Source: Zarea fungicola
Lineage: Eukaryota > Ascomycota > Sordariomycetes > Hypocreales > Cordycipitaceae
Length of the DNA stretch: 64,000 bases
Direction of reading: 5' to 3'
Assembly: GCA_900169235.1 (NCBI GenBank)
Contig: FWCC01000243.1
Coordinates: forward strand, 62,001 to 126,000
Positions 1 through 11,674 of this stretch are shown piece after piece. The notes under the pieces are model-generated. The model was given only the letters and a program-made list of their open reading frames with translations. It ran no database searches and was not told where the DNA came from. The position numbers and the translations under genes are program-made. Each line of letters starts with the position of its first letter. Positions within the stretch are counted from its first letter, which is position 1.

Positions 1-479
1 ATTTCTTGTGTAGAAGCCTGGGTCCGTTCTTGAGAATCGTCGTGAATTGGCTAACGGCAACAGACAGCGTATCGGTGGATGGCAACATAAAGTTTTACTG
101 CCTATTTTTTCTGTATCATATTTTTCTCAACAATATGTTTTTTTCTTTTCAAATTTCTTTTTTCCAATTCTAGTTGGATGAGCCACGCGCACATGCCTGA
201 TCTCATCTGTGAGCCGGCTGCCGCTTGATCAACCTACTCGGCTAGTATGGGCTGTATAAAATAAAATATTTTCCAAGAATTTTCTTGGCACCCAAAACCA
301 ACATTGAGTTTTAGAATGTAACCTTGCTACCCATAGTAGCGGTAATTTGGTCGCAAACATGTTACATTGACCGCAAGGCGCGGCAGTGCACATTCTTATT
401 TCACAGATTTTCTTGCACGAGTATTGCGTAATTCAATTTAGGTACGCTTCGAGAACTATTTGAACATGTAATCATCAAC
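1..479. other. gene-free left edge
   Basis: This is the 3' flank of the MFS permease gene that ends at 480. It is AT-rich with runs of T. I see no coding frame, tRNA or repeat that I can support. Confidence 0.5.
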
Positions 480-2142
480 TCAGTCTCTGTCGTCCAGCTT
501 TTCATCAACGATATGGTGCGTTTCGGCTGGTGTCTGGGGACCGCGCAGGCGATTCTTGCGATCCTTCCAGGCGAGTCCTGCGCTCCAGAAAAACAATATA
601 ATTGAGCATCCAATCATGGCCCAAATTCCGCGCTATTAATAGAATGTTAGCAATTGTGTAATGTTTTTTATTATAAAAAACCGGGGGGCTTTCAACTTTT
701 GCAAAGAATCGTCAACTTACAATGAACCATGGTGCTCGCGAGGCACCGTAAAAGATGAGAATCCACCACGCGTTTACCGCATTGTTGCCCAGGTTCATAC
801 CAGCAAGCACAACACCTCGGAAAACTGACTCTTCGTAGCGCATGGCGTCGTTGCACCAGGCGAAAAAGGTCGCCTGGCAGGCATACACGGAACCGGCCCA
901 ATAGTAGGCAGCAAAGACAATGCTCGTGGACATGGGGCTGGTCGGATTATTGTGGGCGACAAGAATCATGACGGACGTGGCGATGCCCGTGAGACCGATC
1001 CAGTATCCGACGAGATAGCGCTTGCCGCCGAGGAAATCGGTCAGCGTGGCCCAGAAGAGTGTCGACACGATGCCCACCGCTGGGACGCCTGTCGGGTAGT
1101 CGTTTAGCTGCGCCGTGGTGTACTTGTGGACAGGGTGCTTCTGCATGTACAGGCCCAGGAGACCGTTGGAGCTGTAAGCCTCGGTGTTGCCTGCAAAGAT
1201 CCAGAGGATGACGAATCCCCACCAGAACCACGAGGTGAGCACCTTTTTGAGGAAGCCAAACGTGAGGGGAGACTCTTCCTTCTCGCTCCTGGGCACGCGC
1301 TTTCTGGCCAGCTCCTTTTCGGCCTCGGTGAGGTAAAAGGCCTTGGTGGTCTGCGGTGTGTCGGGGAAGAAGATGAAACCATAGATGGCGACAGGGATGG
1401 TGATGACGCCGTCAATGATGAACAGCCATCGCCATCCTGAGAGGCCGTGGCGGCCGTTGAGGCCTCTGTTGAGACCGGTCTGGATGAAACCGCCAATCAT
1501 GGTGCCCGCGAGGCCGGACGCCGTAAAGATGCCACTGCGCTTGCCGAGCTCACGCTCCGTGTACCAGGCGCCGAGGATGTAGTGCGTGCCGACAAAGGTC
1601 GAAGCCTCGCAGATGCCCTGGAAGAAACGAATCGCCATGATGGACTGTGGGTTGTGCACCGAGGCAGTGACCATGGTGAGACCGCCCCAGAGCAGCATCA
1701 TCGTAGGGAACCAGATGCGAGGTGCCACATAGTGCAGTGACAGGTTGGATGGCACTTGTCCAAGAACATAGCTGTAATGATCAGCAATTTGGCTCGTTCA
1801 AAATTTTGACGCGCAGCCGGAAAAAAGACGTACCCGATAGTAAAGCAGGTATTAATTTGAGTAAGCTGGTCCCCCTTGAAATTGAGGTCAGCCTTCATGC
1901 CTGAGAGATAGGCATTGTTGAGGTTGCTGCGGTCGAGCTTTTCGCTTGTCAGCATTGGCACTTTTTTCCCATTTTCTCTCGACTATGACATCGAAATTAG
2001 GCCAATTCCAACTTACATAATTGACAAAGTAGCTGAGACAGCAAAATGTCAAGATGAAAAAGTCAATTTTCTGGATGAGCTTGCGCTCGCCAGGCTGATA
2101 GACGTTGCTAAAGTAGTCGCGCACTCTCTCTTTGAAAGCCAT
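480..2142 (-). CDS. MFS permease, anion:cation symporter family (Dal5/Tna1/Liz1-like)
   Basis: Predicted plasma-membrane permease. Spliced by eye into four exons: 2142-2017, 1937-1834, 1771-721 and 632-480, with GT-AG introns; the frame stays open to a TGA at 480-482, giving 477 aa. Splicing restores the family motif NYLDRSNLNNAY after the first membrane segment, and a typical WRWLFIIDG...FFPDTP block follows transmembrane segment 6. About 12 membrane segments are expected. These features are known for the fungal ACS family, which carries allantoate, ureidosuccinate, nicotinate, pantothenate and similar small acids; the substrate cannot be read from sequence. It faces the amidase gene at 3246 across a shared 1.1-kb upstream region, which suggests co-regulated uptake and hydrolysis of an amide or ureide. 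The start is the first ATG in frame before the first membrane segment. Confidence 0.88.
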
Positions 2143-3245
2143 TTTGGTGAAGAGCCGTTCCTGGCCTCACGGTTGCCCACGTTTTCAGGAGCTATGGACA
2201 ATTGATCGAGGAGGGCGCAACCGCTTGTTGTGCGATGCAAGATGACGCTGAGATGGTAAAGTAAGATCAAGGTTGCAGCGAACAAAGTCCGCGGGGTTTG
2301 GAGCCAAAACCTGGGGTTTCTGGGGTTTCTGGTGGAGAAGAGCGAGATTTTTATGCCGTTGAACAGGAAGGCGTATAAAGACCAATAACTATCATCCCAA
2401 ACCTCTCATATTTAACCATCACAGGACCCTCAAAATAAAAGTGTCACAGGAACATTCAGAAGGCGTATAAATATGTAAAAGATGTTTAAGACCCGTCGCA
2501 AAAACAATCGACTAACCCCGTCTGGGATCTTTATCGCCTCCATACGCCGCGCTTCGGAGGCTGTCCACTGTCAAGGCACCAGATAATGGGGAAGAGGCTA
2601 AACTATCAGCGCCACCAATGGCTATCAACCTACAAGCGATTAGCTGTACCGAGAATAGCCCTCAATTGCCATGTTGCAATCAGGAACAAAACACATGCGC
2701 CCTCTCAAGACGAGGAACCGAAACCAATTACCAGAGTTCGATAGGCTGACGCGGTTCAGAGACAATCTTATACCCCTTCCTTCGGCTGATTTCATTGCCC
2801 CCGGCCGATTAAGAACTTCCACCAACGCCGGCCAAGTTTTAACTGCCCGACACGTTTCCTCAAATGCCGGCCAACTAATAATAAGCAACCCCCGCCGCCC
2901 CGCCACGCATCCCCAGCTTGACTCGAGGGCGCCACAAGAGCCCCCCACGATACTCTTGATTATTACGAGTCTAGGGCTTGGACGCGGATGCCGGTATCGG
3001 GTTTTGCGGGGGGAAGCAACCTTAACCTGCGTGTTCCACGCCGCACTTGACTCTCGGCGCCGGAGAACCAGCCTCGCATCCGCGGCCAATTACTCAGCGT
3101 ATATAGGTCCCGGCTTTCTACATAAGGCGGCGCACTCTATTTTGCTTCCCCTTGTTGTCCTTGCAGCTCTGGAAAACCATAAATCGCGCTAGCAGCAACT
3201 GCGCCCGCTTCGGCTTAGTCTCACCTCTCCTACACAAAACCCGAC
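2143..3245. promoter_or_regulatory. divergent intergenic region, MFS permease / amidase
   Basis: This is the shared upstream region of two divergently transcribed genes. It is rich in C and T near the amidase start, as in many fungal promoters. HGATAR-type sites (the GATA factor core used by AreA-like nitrogen regulators) occur at 2389-2394 (-), 2581-2586 (+), 2603-2608 (-) and 2739-2744 (+). Four sites in 1.1 kb is close to chance, so nitrogen control is only a guess from gene content. Confidence 0.4.
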
Positions 3246-5312
3246 ATGGCGTCTCCAGCCACCAACAACAGCCCTGCCTCGGTGTGGGAAGATATTAGTG
3301 CCAAGAAAAGAGCCTCTCTCCTGTATTCCATTCCCCAGGAGTGGCATATCCCTGCGGACCTGCTACCCCCGGCCTCCCAGGACGACGTTACCACATGGCC
3401 AGCCACCTCGGGCTGGTTCACCAAGGAGGAGCTGGAAATTACTGAGCAGACTGCGGCACAGCTTGTCCCGAAGCTGGCCTCTGGCGAGCTAAAATCAGAA
3501 ACCGTTACTCGGGCATTTTGCAAGCGAGCAGCCGCGGCTCACCAACTCGTATGTTTACCCCCTTTTTAATTTGTCGCTCAAGTGGCTTGTACAAGAGGGC
3601 GCATGATTCCAAAAGCAAAATGAACTAATCATCAAGTAGGTAAACTGCCTCTCAGAGACGTGCTTTGATCGTGCCATCAGCACAGCGCGCTCTCGCGATG
3701 AGCACCTCGCCAAGACTGGCAAGCCTCTTGGGCCTCTTCATGGCCTGCCCATCTCACTGAAGGACAACTTTAATCTCAAAGGGTTGGATGCCACTGTTGG
3801 CTTCACCTCTCATGTTGGCGACCCGGCAAAGGGTGACTCCGAACTGGCCAAGATCCTCGAGGAAGCTGGTGCTGTCTTTTATGTCAAGACGAATGTTCCT
3901 ACTGCCATGATGATTGCCGAGACAGTCAACAACACCTTTGGCCGCACTCTGAATCCGAACAACAGACAGACGAGCAGTGGTGGAAGCTCTGGTGGCGAGT
4001 CTGCTCTGATTGCTTTCAAGGGCAGCCCCATTGGTGTCGGAACCGATATTGGTAAGCGCATCCCTACTATTCCCAGCACATGGACGTCACGGAATCAACA
4101 CCCGAATGTTTTGAGGATCATGGGCGAATCAATTGAGCCGATGCTGGGCATGCGACAGTAAGCGCATGTCAATTTTGATTGGCAAAACTGGCAAAACTCA
4201 TTCGTCCTCTAGCCATTTGGTGGAACGGCTTCCGTCATGACCAGGCTTCTGGCTGTGCCCTTCTGAATGCAATACTTTTCTGCAGGCTGTGCTAACTAGA
4301 TTACTAGGCGGCTCGCTCCGTATTCCCGCTGCCTCTACTGGCATCTTCGCCCTCCGCCCGTCTAGCAGCCGCTTCCCAGTTCGCGACTGCCGCTCGGGCA
4401 TGCCTGGCCAGGAAGGCGTCCCGTCCGTAAACGGCCCCATGGCCCGCACTCTCGAGGACATTGCCCTATACAGCAAGGTCGTCATCCAGAGCCAGCCCTG
4501 GCTGCGCGACGCAAAGTGCGTCCCCCTCCCGTGGACGGACGTGGAGGTGCCCAAGAAGCTCAAGATTGGCGTCATGTGGCACGACACCATGGTGCAACCG
4601 ACGCCGCCCATCGCGCGCGCCCTGCGACACACTGTTGAAAAGCTGCGCAGTGCCGGCCACGAGGTCGTCGACTGGCGGCCGACGGACATGCAAAAGAGCC
4701 GTGAGCTGATTGCCCGGTTCTTTCTCGCCGATGGTGCCGCTGCGATCCGCAAGGAGCTGGAGCGGACGGGCGAGCCGTGGCGACCAGAAATGGAGGCCTA
4801 CCGGACCGCAAAGGCGATTAGCGTGTATGATTTGTGGAATCTTCAGATTGAGCGCACGGCGTTCCAGAATGCAAACATTGATCTCTGGAACAAGGCTGGC
4901 TTGGATGCCCTGCTGCTCCCGACGATGCCTTTCTTGACGCAAAAGAATAACGGCACAGAGCATGGTACGTTTTTTTTTCTTTTACTGGAGAAACTTATGA
5001 CTGCGTGGAAGCTGCAAATGGAAATCTAACAGCACTAACATGACAATTCTTACAGTCGCTTACACCGCCGTTTTCAACATTCTGGATGTGACGGCAATCT
5101 CATTCCCAACAGGAGTCAAGGTGGACAAGGAAGTCGATGTCCTCAGCGAAGACTACCAGGCCTGGACCGAGAAGTGCAGACTTCTGAATGAGGGCTATGA
5201 CAAGGATCTTCTCCATGGCATGCCAATTAGCCTGCAACTTGTCGGTCGCAGACTCGAGGAGGAAAAGGTGCTTGGCATGACGGATTCTGTCCTGAAAGCA
5301 CTTCAAAGTTGA
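3246..5312 (+). CDS. amidase-signature hydrolase (acetamidase/FAAH-like)
   Basis: Predicted amide hydrolase releasing ammonia or an amine from a small or fatty amide. Four exons: 3246-3548, 3640-4051, 4308-4964 and 5056-5312, giving 542 aa, the usual size of fungal AmdS-type amidases. The whole amidase-signature triad is visible: Lys142 in LHGLPISLKDNF, Ser217 in SSGGSSGGES and the nucleophile Ser241 in GTDIGGSLRIP. These happen to be the same numbers as in rat FAAH. The GTDIGG motif is created exactly by joining exons 2 and 3, which supports the splice model. The third exon is GC-rich and codes continuously. Acetamidase, general amidase and fatty-acid amide hydrolase cannot be told apart here. 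Its divergent neighbour is an ACS-family permease. Confidence 0.92.
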
Positions 5313-6994
5313 AGATGCGGATATATCACCCACACATACCAAAATAGGCATTAACGTTCATGCAAACAGATAAAATGACAGAATTACCTACATAGAATAG
5401 CAAAAATGATTTGTATTACACAGGAATCTCACTGAAGTTCCTTTACATAATGCACAGGATACCCTGTAGCGACAATGAGTCTGCTGCCGACCGGTCGACT
5501 TTCGCATCGTTTTCGTCTATTTCTGTGTGAATAAAAATTAAATAAAAGGTGTTTAATAAATAGAGGATAAAACTCATTGCTTGAATTACCAATACCACGC
5601 ATAATTTCAACTGCAAAGCCATCACTCCACCATGTGTCTCTCGACGATCAGTCAGCACGCCGTTGATCCGGCTCGGCGGCACCTCCGGGTTCCTGCATTA
5701 GATTATCTTTACTCAAGGCTGGCTTTCTTCTCTAATACAGAGCAATGGGCCTGTGACTATCGGCACATGTGCGCCATGATGCAGTTCCTAGGTATAGCTG
5801 TGGGCTATACCTAATCGGCATCGCTACTTGCAGCAACCAGTAGAATCTACAGATAGGATGGATCAGCACAACTTACGAGTGTTTAGTATAGATTCTTTAC
5901 CAAGGTACCCTAACAACAGTGCATTTTTATAGCTATTTTCTCACCACTTTTAGCAGGTTAAAAATATGTCGGCACCAGAAACACCAGCCGAGTGTAACAT
6001 ACTACAACTAAGCTAAAGTCAAGCCTTTTAATACGCCGATAAAGTTTATTAACAGTAGTTGAGCGTAATGGATGATGATAACTACTTGAGTTCGGTTTCC
6101 AACACATCGATTAGCCACCGAGGTAGAGTCGCTGGCCGACGTACGGCATCCTCCCAAACGGCCATTGTTCCCGCACTCCATCACCTGGTTGTAAAAGCCT
6201 CTGCTCAAAAAGGAAGTAACGGCGTAAAAATGACAGCTTACACCAGAAGAGGAGCCTGGGCTTGCGTGCGACGCCGCCACAAGGCTCCACAACCAGGGTA
6301 AGAATTGTACCTGATGTGGCATTTTCATGCTTAGGTACCGTAGAACCCGGTGGCGTCTTGAAGCACTGTGGAGTGAGGGCCTTCAAAATACTCAATAGAA
6401 TGGAAAGTAATGCGGATAAAAAGGAAGTGATGCATCTTTCATATTACTACTGTACTTGGCGGCTTCAAGATCCTCTCCGCTTAGTAGTTTGCCTATTGAA
6501 AGACTTGTATAGAATTTGTACAGGTAACAAGATGGAAGACAAAAATCTACTTCTAACTGGTCTAAACCAGCACATTGATTTTTCATCTAGAATAAGAGAA
6601 CGACTGCTTAAGACACACAGACTGCCGCATCAACGTTTCTCTCAGATGCTTAAGGTATCCTAGCCGTGCAAGGTGGATTGAAAAAGCCTAGCTGTGTATT
6701 TAAATATTCTTATGATTAGGAATGATGTACTGTTTTATAAACGCAAGATTGGTTACTGTAATGCATCGAGGAATGGTGCCTCGAGGCTGGTCAAGAACAA
6801 TGTGGCTAACACCAAGAAGTCATAAGAATGAATAGCATGGAAATAGCTCTAAAATATCGTATGATATCAATAATGACTTTATTAGTCACTGGAGAGAAGT
6901 CCCTCCGCTCCAGCTCTCTCTGTGTAACTGCCTCTTTTTCTGGCCGCGTTCTAGCATGTGACGTGACATGACCCGTGGCACAGCCTTTCCGCAG
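5313..6994. other. gene-free stretch
   Basis: About 1.7 kb between two genes that converge on it. Short open frames exist, but none shows a known domain or a consistent splice model. A small hairpin lies at 5789-5813. Confidence 0.5.
5789..5813. repeat. perfect 9-bp inverted repeat
   Basis: The arms TAGGTATAG and CTATACCTA surround a 7-nt loop. It stands alone in a gene-free region. It may be a chance hairpin or a trace of a small inverted-repeat element. Confidence 0.35.
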
Positions 6995-7859
6995 TTAGAG
7001 TTCTGCATAGCCTCGAATCACGTTCAGAATCACTTCTGTGTGTTTCACATCAAGGAAGGGAGCGTGCCCAGCATCGATCCTAATCATGCGCGCTCCGCAT
7101 GCCTCGGCAAAAGCCACCTGTCCAAATTCCGGGATGGATCCGTCTTGCTCACATACAATAAACGTCTTTTCAGCCCTGATGTCGCTGCCTGCATGGGTCA
7201 CAGGGTCACAAAAGGCGGTAAAGCTCTGCCAGGAAACAATGTTTGCTGCCATGGTTGCAATCGTATCGTCGTTTGGAAGAAGCTGGGCTGCCTTTCCGAG
7301 CTTATTATGCTTCACAATGCCTTCTTCATCCTGTTTAGATTTATTTCATGAGTTAATACACGTTCCATGCCAGGCTTGTTTGACTCATGTATTTTATGCA
7401 GGGAGAAAAAAAGATTACCTGCACTTCCCACCAATCTGGGAACTTGGAGGGGTCGTCTCGTGTCGCTCCAATACATGCAAGGAGCGACATTGCTCTCTGC
7501 GGTGGCAAAAACGCAGTAATTGCAACAATTGCCCTGACACCTCCCTTCTTGCCGTTTTCTTTTCGGTCGTGGACAGTACATCCGACAACGGCGTCGGTTA
7601 CTGGTAAGCCGCCGTAACTGTGCACGACGACAATGATTTCTCTGCCAGCCTCTAGATACGGCTGCATCGTGAGACGGAGGCAATTGACATCGTCTGCCAG
7701 ATGAACCTTGCCGAGATCTGCCGCCCGACCAACGCTCGGAAGTTCAGGGATGGCCAAATCATATCCCTCGCGTCTCAGCGGTTCAGCAAGCAGCAGATAG
7801 TGAATTTGACTGTGAAATGCGCCGGGGCAGATTAGAATGACGGGACGCTGTGATTCCAT
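6995..7859 (-). CDS. alpha/beta hydrolase (AB hydrolase superfamily)
   Basis: Small, probably soluble esterase-like hydrolase. Two exons, 7859-7419 and 7330-6995, with an 88-nt GT-AG intron; 258 aa. The N-terminal strand and oxyanion segment (ILICPGAFHS) is followed by the nucleophile elbow VVHSYGG with Ser81. In the second exon an acidic candidate (CEQDGSIPEFG) and the catalytic His in DAGHAPFLDV complete a likely Ser-Asp-His triad. Single-domain fungal proteins of this type are known as esterases of small aromatic or lactone substrates, but nothing here fixes the substrate. No signal peptide or membrane segment is visible. The neighbours give no pathway hint. Confidence 0.83.
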
Positions 7860-8780
7860 GGCAAGTTATTTTGCCTAAACAAAGTTTTATAAGAAAAGAA
7901 TGAGATCTTGACTGGTGAAAAGATATATTGCATTGAGAGTGTCTTCTCTCACTTTATATATTCCTGGGAGGTCTACTCAAGGTACTACAGGATTAAAGGA
8001 CCCATGTACAGAGTCCAACGGTACGCTAGTCAGTGCTGCGTTTAGATTGAGATGATAATTAAATGTCCTTGCTAATGACAGGCTTCATGCCGAGAATACA
8101 ACGCATTTCACTAGTATACTACACAATAGTATTTATAGCAATACTTTGTGAGCAGCCATGCCATACCGCAGGTCATCACCAATCGCTATATTAGGTCAAT
8201 GGTATCCTCGCCCACTTTAGCGCTGATAGTTATGTGGAAGCGCTATGCTAATCTCAGTCAATATCGCCGGCATTCTAGCACGGCAGCGATTGCTATCTAA
8301 ATGATGGAGTCAACGGATACACATAAGCCCAAATAGAGTTAGATTACCGACTCAAACCAGACGGGAACCCGTTCCTACTGCATTCAAAGCTTATAATTTG
8401 GGCCATGAAATGCTCAGGCCAGCCGCAGGGGCCGGTGCTAGGCTTGCACAACTGTCGCCGCGGACTCGCCGCGGACACAGCGCGAAAGTATACTGCATAG
8501 CCAGACACGAACCGATGAATGACGCCCGTAGACCTTTTTCTAGTATAACAATAAACAATTTTTAATACGGCGTGGTACTCAATTTCAGTGTACGCAGGAC
8601 TATATTATACCTATATTACTCAACTACATCCTAATAAAGGTAGTGCTCAACTGCGGATAACAGGCGTTGTTGTCTACTAACAGCATCTGGTTAATTAGCC
8701 AGTTCCTAGGAACATGACTCGTTGTCTCTAGCTTCCTGTGGAATTTTAGGAGTCTGAAATGTGAAGAGAAGTTTAGTTTC

Positions 8781-9065
8781 TCAATGGCTGTCAAATGCAG
8801 CATATGCCTCAGCAGCTTCAGCGATATCGTACTCTCCAGAAACAATAAACCCTGGCCTCAACCGGTTATGTGAAATCGAAGGATAGACTGTCATTAAGCA
8901 GGGGCTAGAGAAGTAAACACAAGCGCCGAGGCCAGCATAGAGACTTAAACACTGGCTGAAGAGACTTTCTGGTGGATTGTCGAAATCTCGCTCAGTGTCT
9001 TCTCCAGCTCTGTGGTCGAATGGAATCTCGCACAGGGTTGCCTTGAGGGTGTAGGACCGTCGCAC
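8781..9065 (-). pseudogene. possible relic of a zinc-type alcohol dehydrogenase C-terminus
   Basis: The last ~35 residues of this open frame (SISHNRLRPGFIVSG, then EYDIAEAAEAYAAFDSH) resemble the C-terminal part of medium-chain zinc dehydrogenases, where a RPGFIVS strand leads into a helix of the type DIxEAxEAY. The residues before it do not form a Rossmann fold, and no ADH N-terminus is seen upstream. If real it is a decayed fragment; a chance match is possible. Confidence 0.3.
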
Positions 9066-9961
9066 CTAGCTTGATGGATACGGACATAATCGACTGGTTT
9101 GGTTACAAGGCCTGCAAGCTACATTTTTATCGCATTTAATCTTGCGGCGATGGCATGTCGCACACGACTGTTCGGAGCTGGCCTCCGATGTCTCAGACGC
9201 CGGCCACTGACCTGCCATAGCTTATGTTACTCGGGCTTTAGATACCAATCTAGATAAAGGTCGTTGCAGTTCTGCGCAAAGTCAATTTAACTCTATGTTA
9301 CTGGTCAATATAGGTGCTAATTCTCTTAACATACAACTTCAATCATCACGACGGACTCCGTGACCCGACGGAACCGATCTCTCGGTATCGGCGTTTGTGA
9401 AACTGCCGTACCAGAGCCAGTTATGGGTCTATTTGCCCGAGTTATGCTGGACCTGGGACCACAGCCACGAATCTGTTGTCACACAGAGCAGTAATTATCC
9501 ATGCGGGGCATATATTGATTGAATGACAAAGCAGGTCTGGTGTGTGGCTCTATCAAGAAACATTCCTAGAATAACCTCCCGCCCAAAGTCGACGTACTAA
9601 TTAACCACTTTGGCTGGCTGCTGTGGCCCACCTGTTCACAGGGTACTGCTTCCCCTGACATCCACTCGTTCGGGATGAAGGCGGATATAAGCTGGTTAGT
9701 TGACAGTGTTAAACCAATTTCGGCTGGGAATGGCAAATAGCGAACGACCGAGGAGGCACAAATACCCTTAAAATAACTAAGCACAATGTTAGTGGCTGCC
9801 TCTGATGAGCCTACGGTTACTTCTTGGTAACTTTTCGGTATTTCATATCTCTTGGCCGGCCTGGCTTTACATTCGACAATGGACTTTGGGATCGGAGATA
9901 GGCATGCTCTGTCAGTCATTTACTACAGAATCAGTGCCGCGTGGCCATTGCTCAGATTTAG

Positions 9962-10029
9962 TAGAAAAAATAGAAAAAATAGAAAAAATAGAAAAAATAG
10001 AGAAAAAATTAGAAAAAAGGGGGGGGGGC
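9962..10029. repeat. low-complexity tract, (AGAAAAAAT)n then poly-G
   Basis: About four 9-bp AGAAAAAAT-type units followed by degenerate copies and a run of at least ten G. Purine-only on this strand. It lies in a gene-free region. Confidence 0.85.
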
Positions 10030-11674
10030 CTTAATTATGCCTGTTTAAAGTAGAGCTAGGACCCTGCTAATTAAGAATGGAAACTAAAAGGATTCGGCTA
10101 TTTTATCATACTAAATTTAGCAAGCCTAGCAATTTATGCAGACATCTGCCAATCCGCGGATTCCCGTCAGCAACGGCACCGGGCACTATTTCAGCCGTCC
10201 ATGAAGGGCGCTCTAGTTGCGTACTAAATGCACTTGTACAGTACATGATACTGCCTTCTTTGTTCCAAGAAGAGTTCTGCCAAGTTCGCTCTTAATCTCC
10301 ATTCATTTCAAATACCAAATAGCAGTCCGTTGGTTTCGTCACTGCTTGGAACCTGGACACGGACTTTGTACCCTACAGTGGGTAGTCTTGGAACGTGCGG
10401 GACTTGAGGAAGAATAAAGACGGGAGGCTGTCGTCATCGAATACAAGACAGTTGCGGATTTAACGAGCACACATTACATGATGAGCTATATCTTGTGAAT
10501 TCGTCTTGTCTGTCGTGCAACCCCACCACTAATAGCGTCAACTGAGTCCTATGCGTGAGTCGCGATCCGTCATATTCTGTCGAGACGTCACTGTTCAGGC
10601 CGTAGAAACCGGAGTCGCGTATGGTTTAAACTAGTGCCACAAAATCTCAAACACGCTGGTAAAGTATGCATCGCGAGGTAACTTTCGTATTCCAGACATG
10701 AAGGAGCCAGTTTACACATGCTCTCTCGATTCCACCGTTTCCACGCCCTGCAGAAACGCCTCTTTATAGCTTCTATTACACATCCAGACACAGCCGCATG
10801 TACCTGCCCACTCTGGCATGCCGCATAACCCACGCAGGTGTGACGACACTATCAGATCATCATACCCTGCTCAAGTTGTAGCGTTATGCTCCTAGCCAAC
10901 CGTTGGCTGTAATCAGGGCTCATGTGGATTTCTTCCATTTTCCGAGACGGGTGGTCTCTCCCGAACCTCTATTGATTCCAAAGCTAGAGGCAAGGAAACC
11001 CCGCGCCGACCAGCCAGAGAGCCACTGAGACTGGTCCAGCGATGCTCCGCTCCAATACGCTTGCGTTGTTGGAAAGCATGAGTTGCATTTTCATTGGCGA
11101 TCGTCGGGGCCAGGCACACAAAGGTTTCCGAATAGGCGGATCCGGTACTTGCACTTTTGCGGCAACTTGCAGGCAACGTCTTTGTATCTTGGACAAAGCC
11201 TGAGCCTCACTAGTGGCTTGTTTTCACAGGCTAAACATCCCTGCAGTGCAGCGCGCGGAGACCAGAGTGGCATGGAGTTGTGGGTTCCAGAGTTCACTAT
11301 GAGTTTATTAACATGCGGTACGCCGGAATACCTGCACCAACCGTGAACGGTACTTGCTATTTGTCAAAGAATGCACTGCATGTGTTTGTAATCGCATTGT
11401 AGCATGGGCACGGTAGTTGCTACGCCCACACTTCAGCCTGGAATCGGCAGCTACGGGAAGGAGTTTCTTTTCGATGTGAGGGGGGACCTGCTTTTCTGGA
11501 ACTAATTGGAGAGCTTGTTCAATCTAGATTGCCAGAATTCCATCTTCATCATCACGTCTGTCACTAGTTTATTTAAAGCTCATATAAGGCCAAGTTCTCG
11601 ACATCATTTACGATTTTTGCGCTGTTTTTTGCAGTCTTTGTTCCCAAGCCATCTGTTCTCGCAACTCTCGCATC

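Larger units (their letters stand above)
7860..11674. other. gene-poor 3.8-kb region
   Basis: No intact gene is supported. It contains a possible dehydrogenase relic (8781-9065, -) and a low-complexity tract (9962-10029). Two copies of CGCCGCGGAC sit close together near 8455-8480. Stops are frequent in all frames. The region just before 11675 is the promoter of egt1. Confidence 0.5.

Noticed and set aside
2143..3245. Cluster of GATA (AreA-type) sites in the permease/amidase promoter
   Set aside because: Four HGATAR sites in 1.1 kb on two strands is about what chance gives (roughly three), so no enrichment is claimed.
6008..6395. Minus-strand frames with a hydrophobic start and intron-like signals
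   Set aside because: The start resembles a signal peptide, but no splice model gives a convincing protein and no family is recognised.
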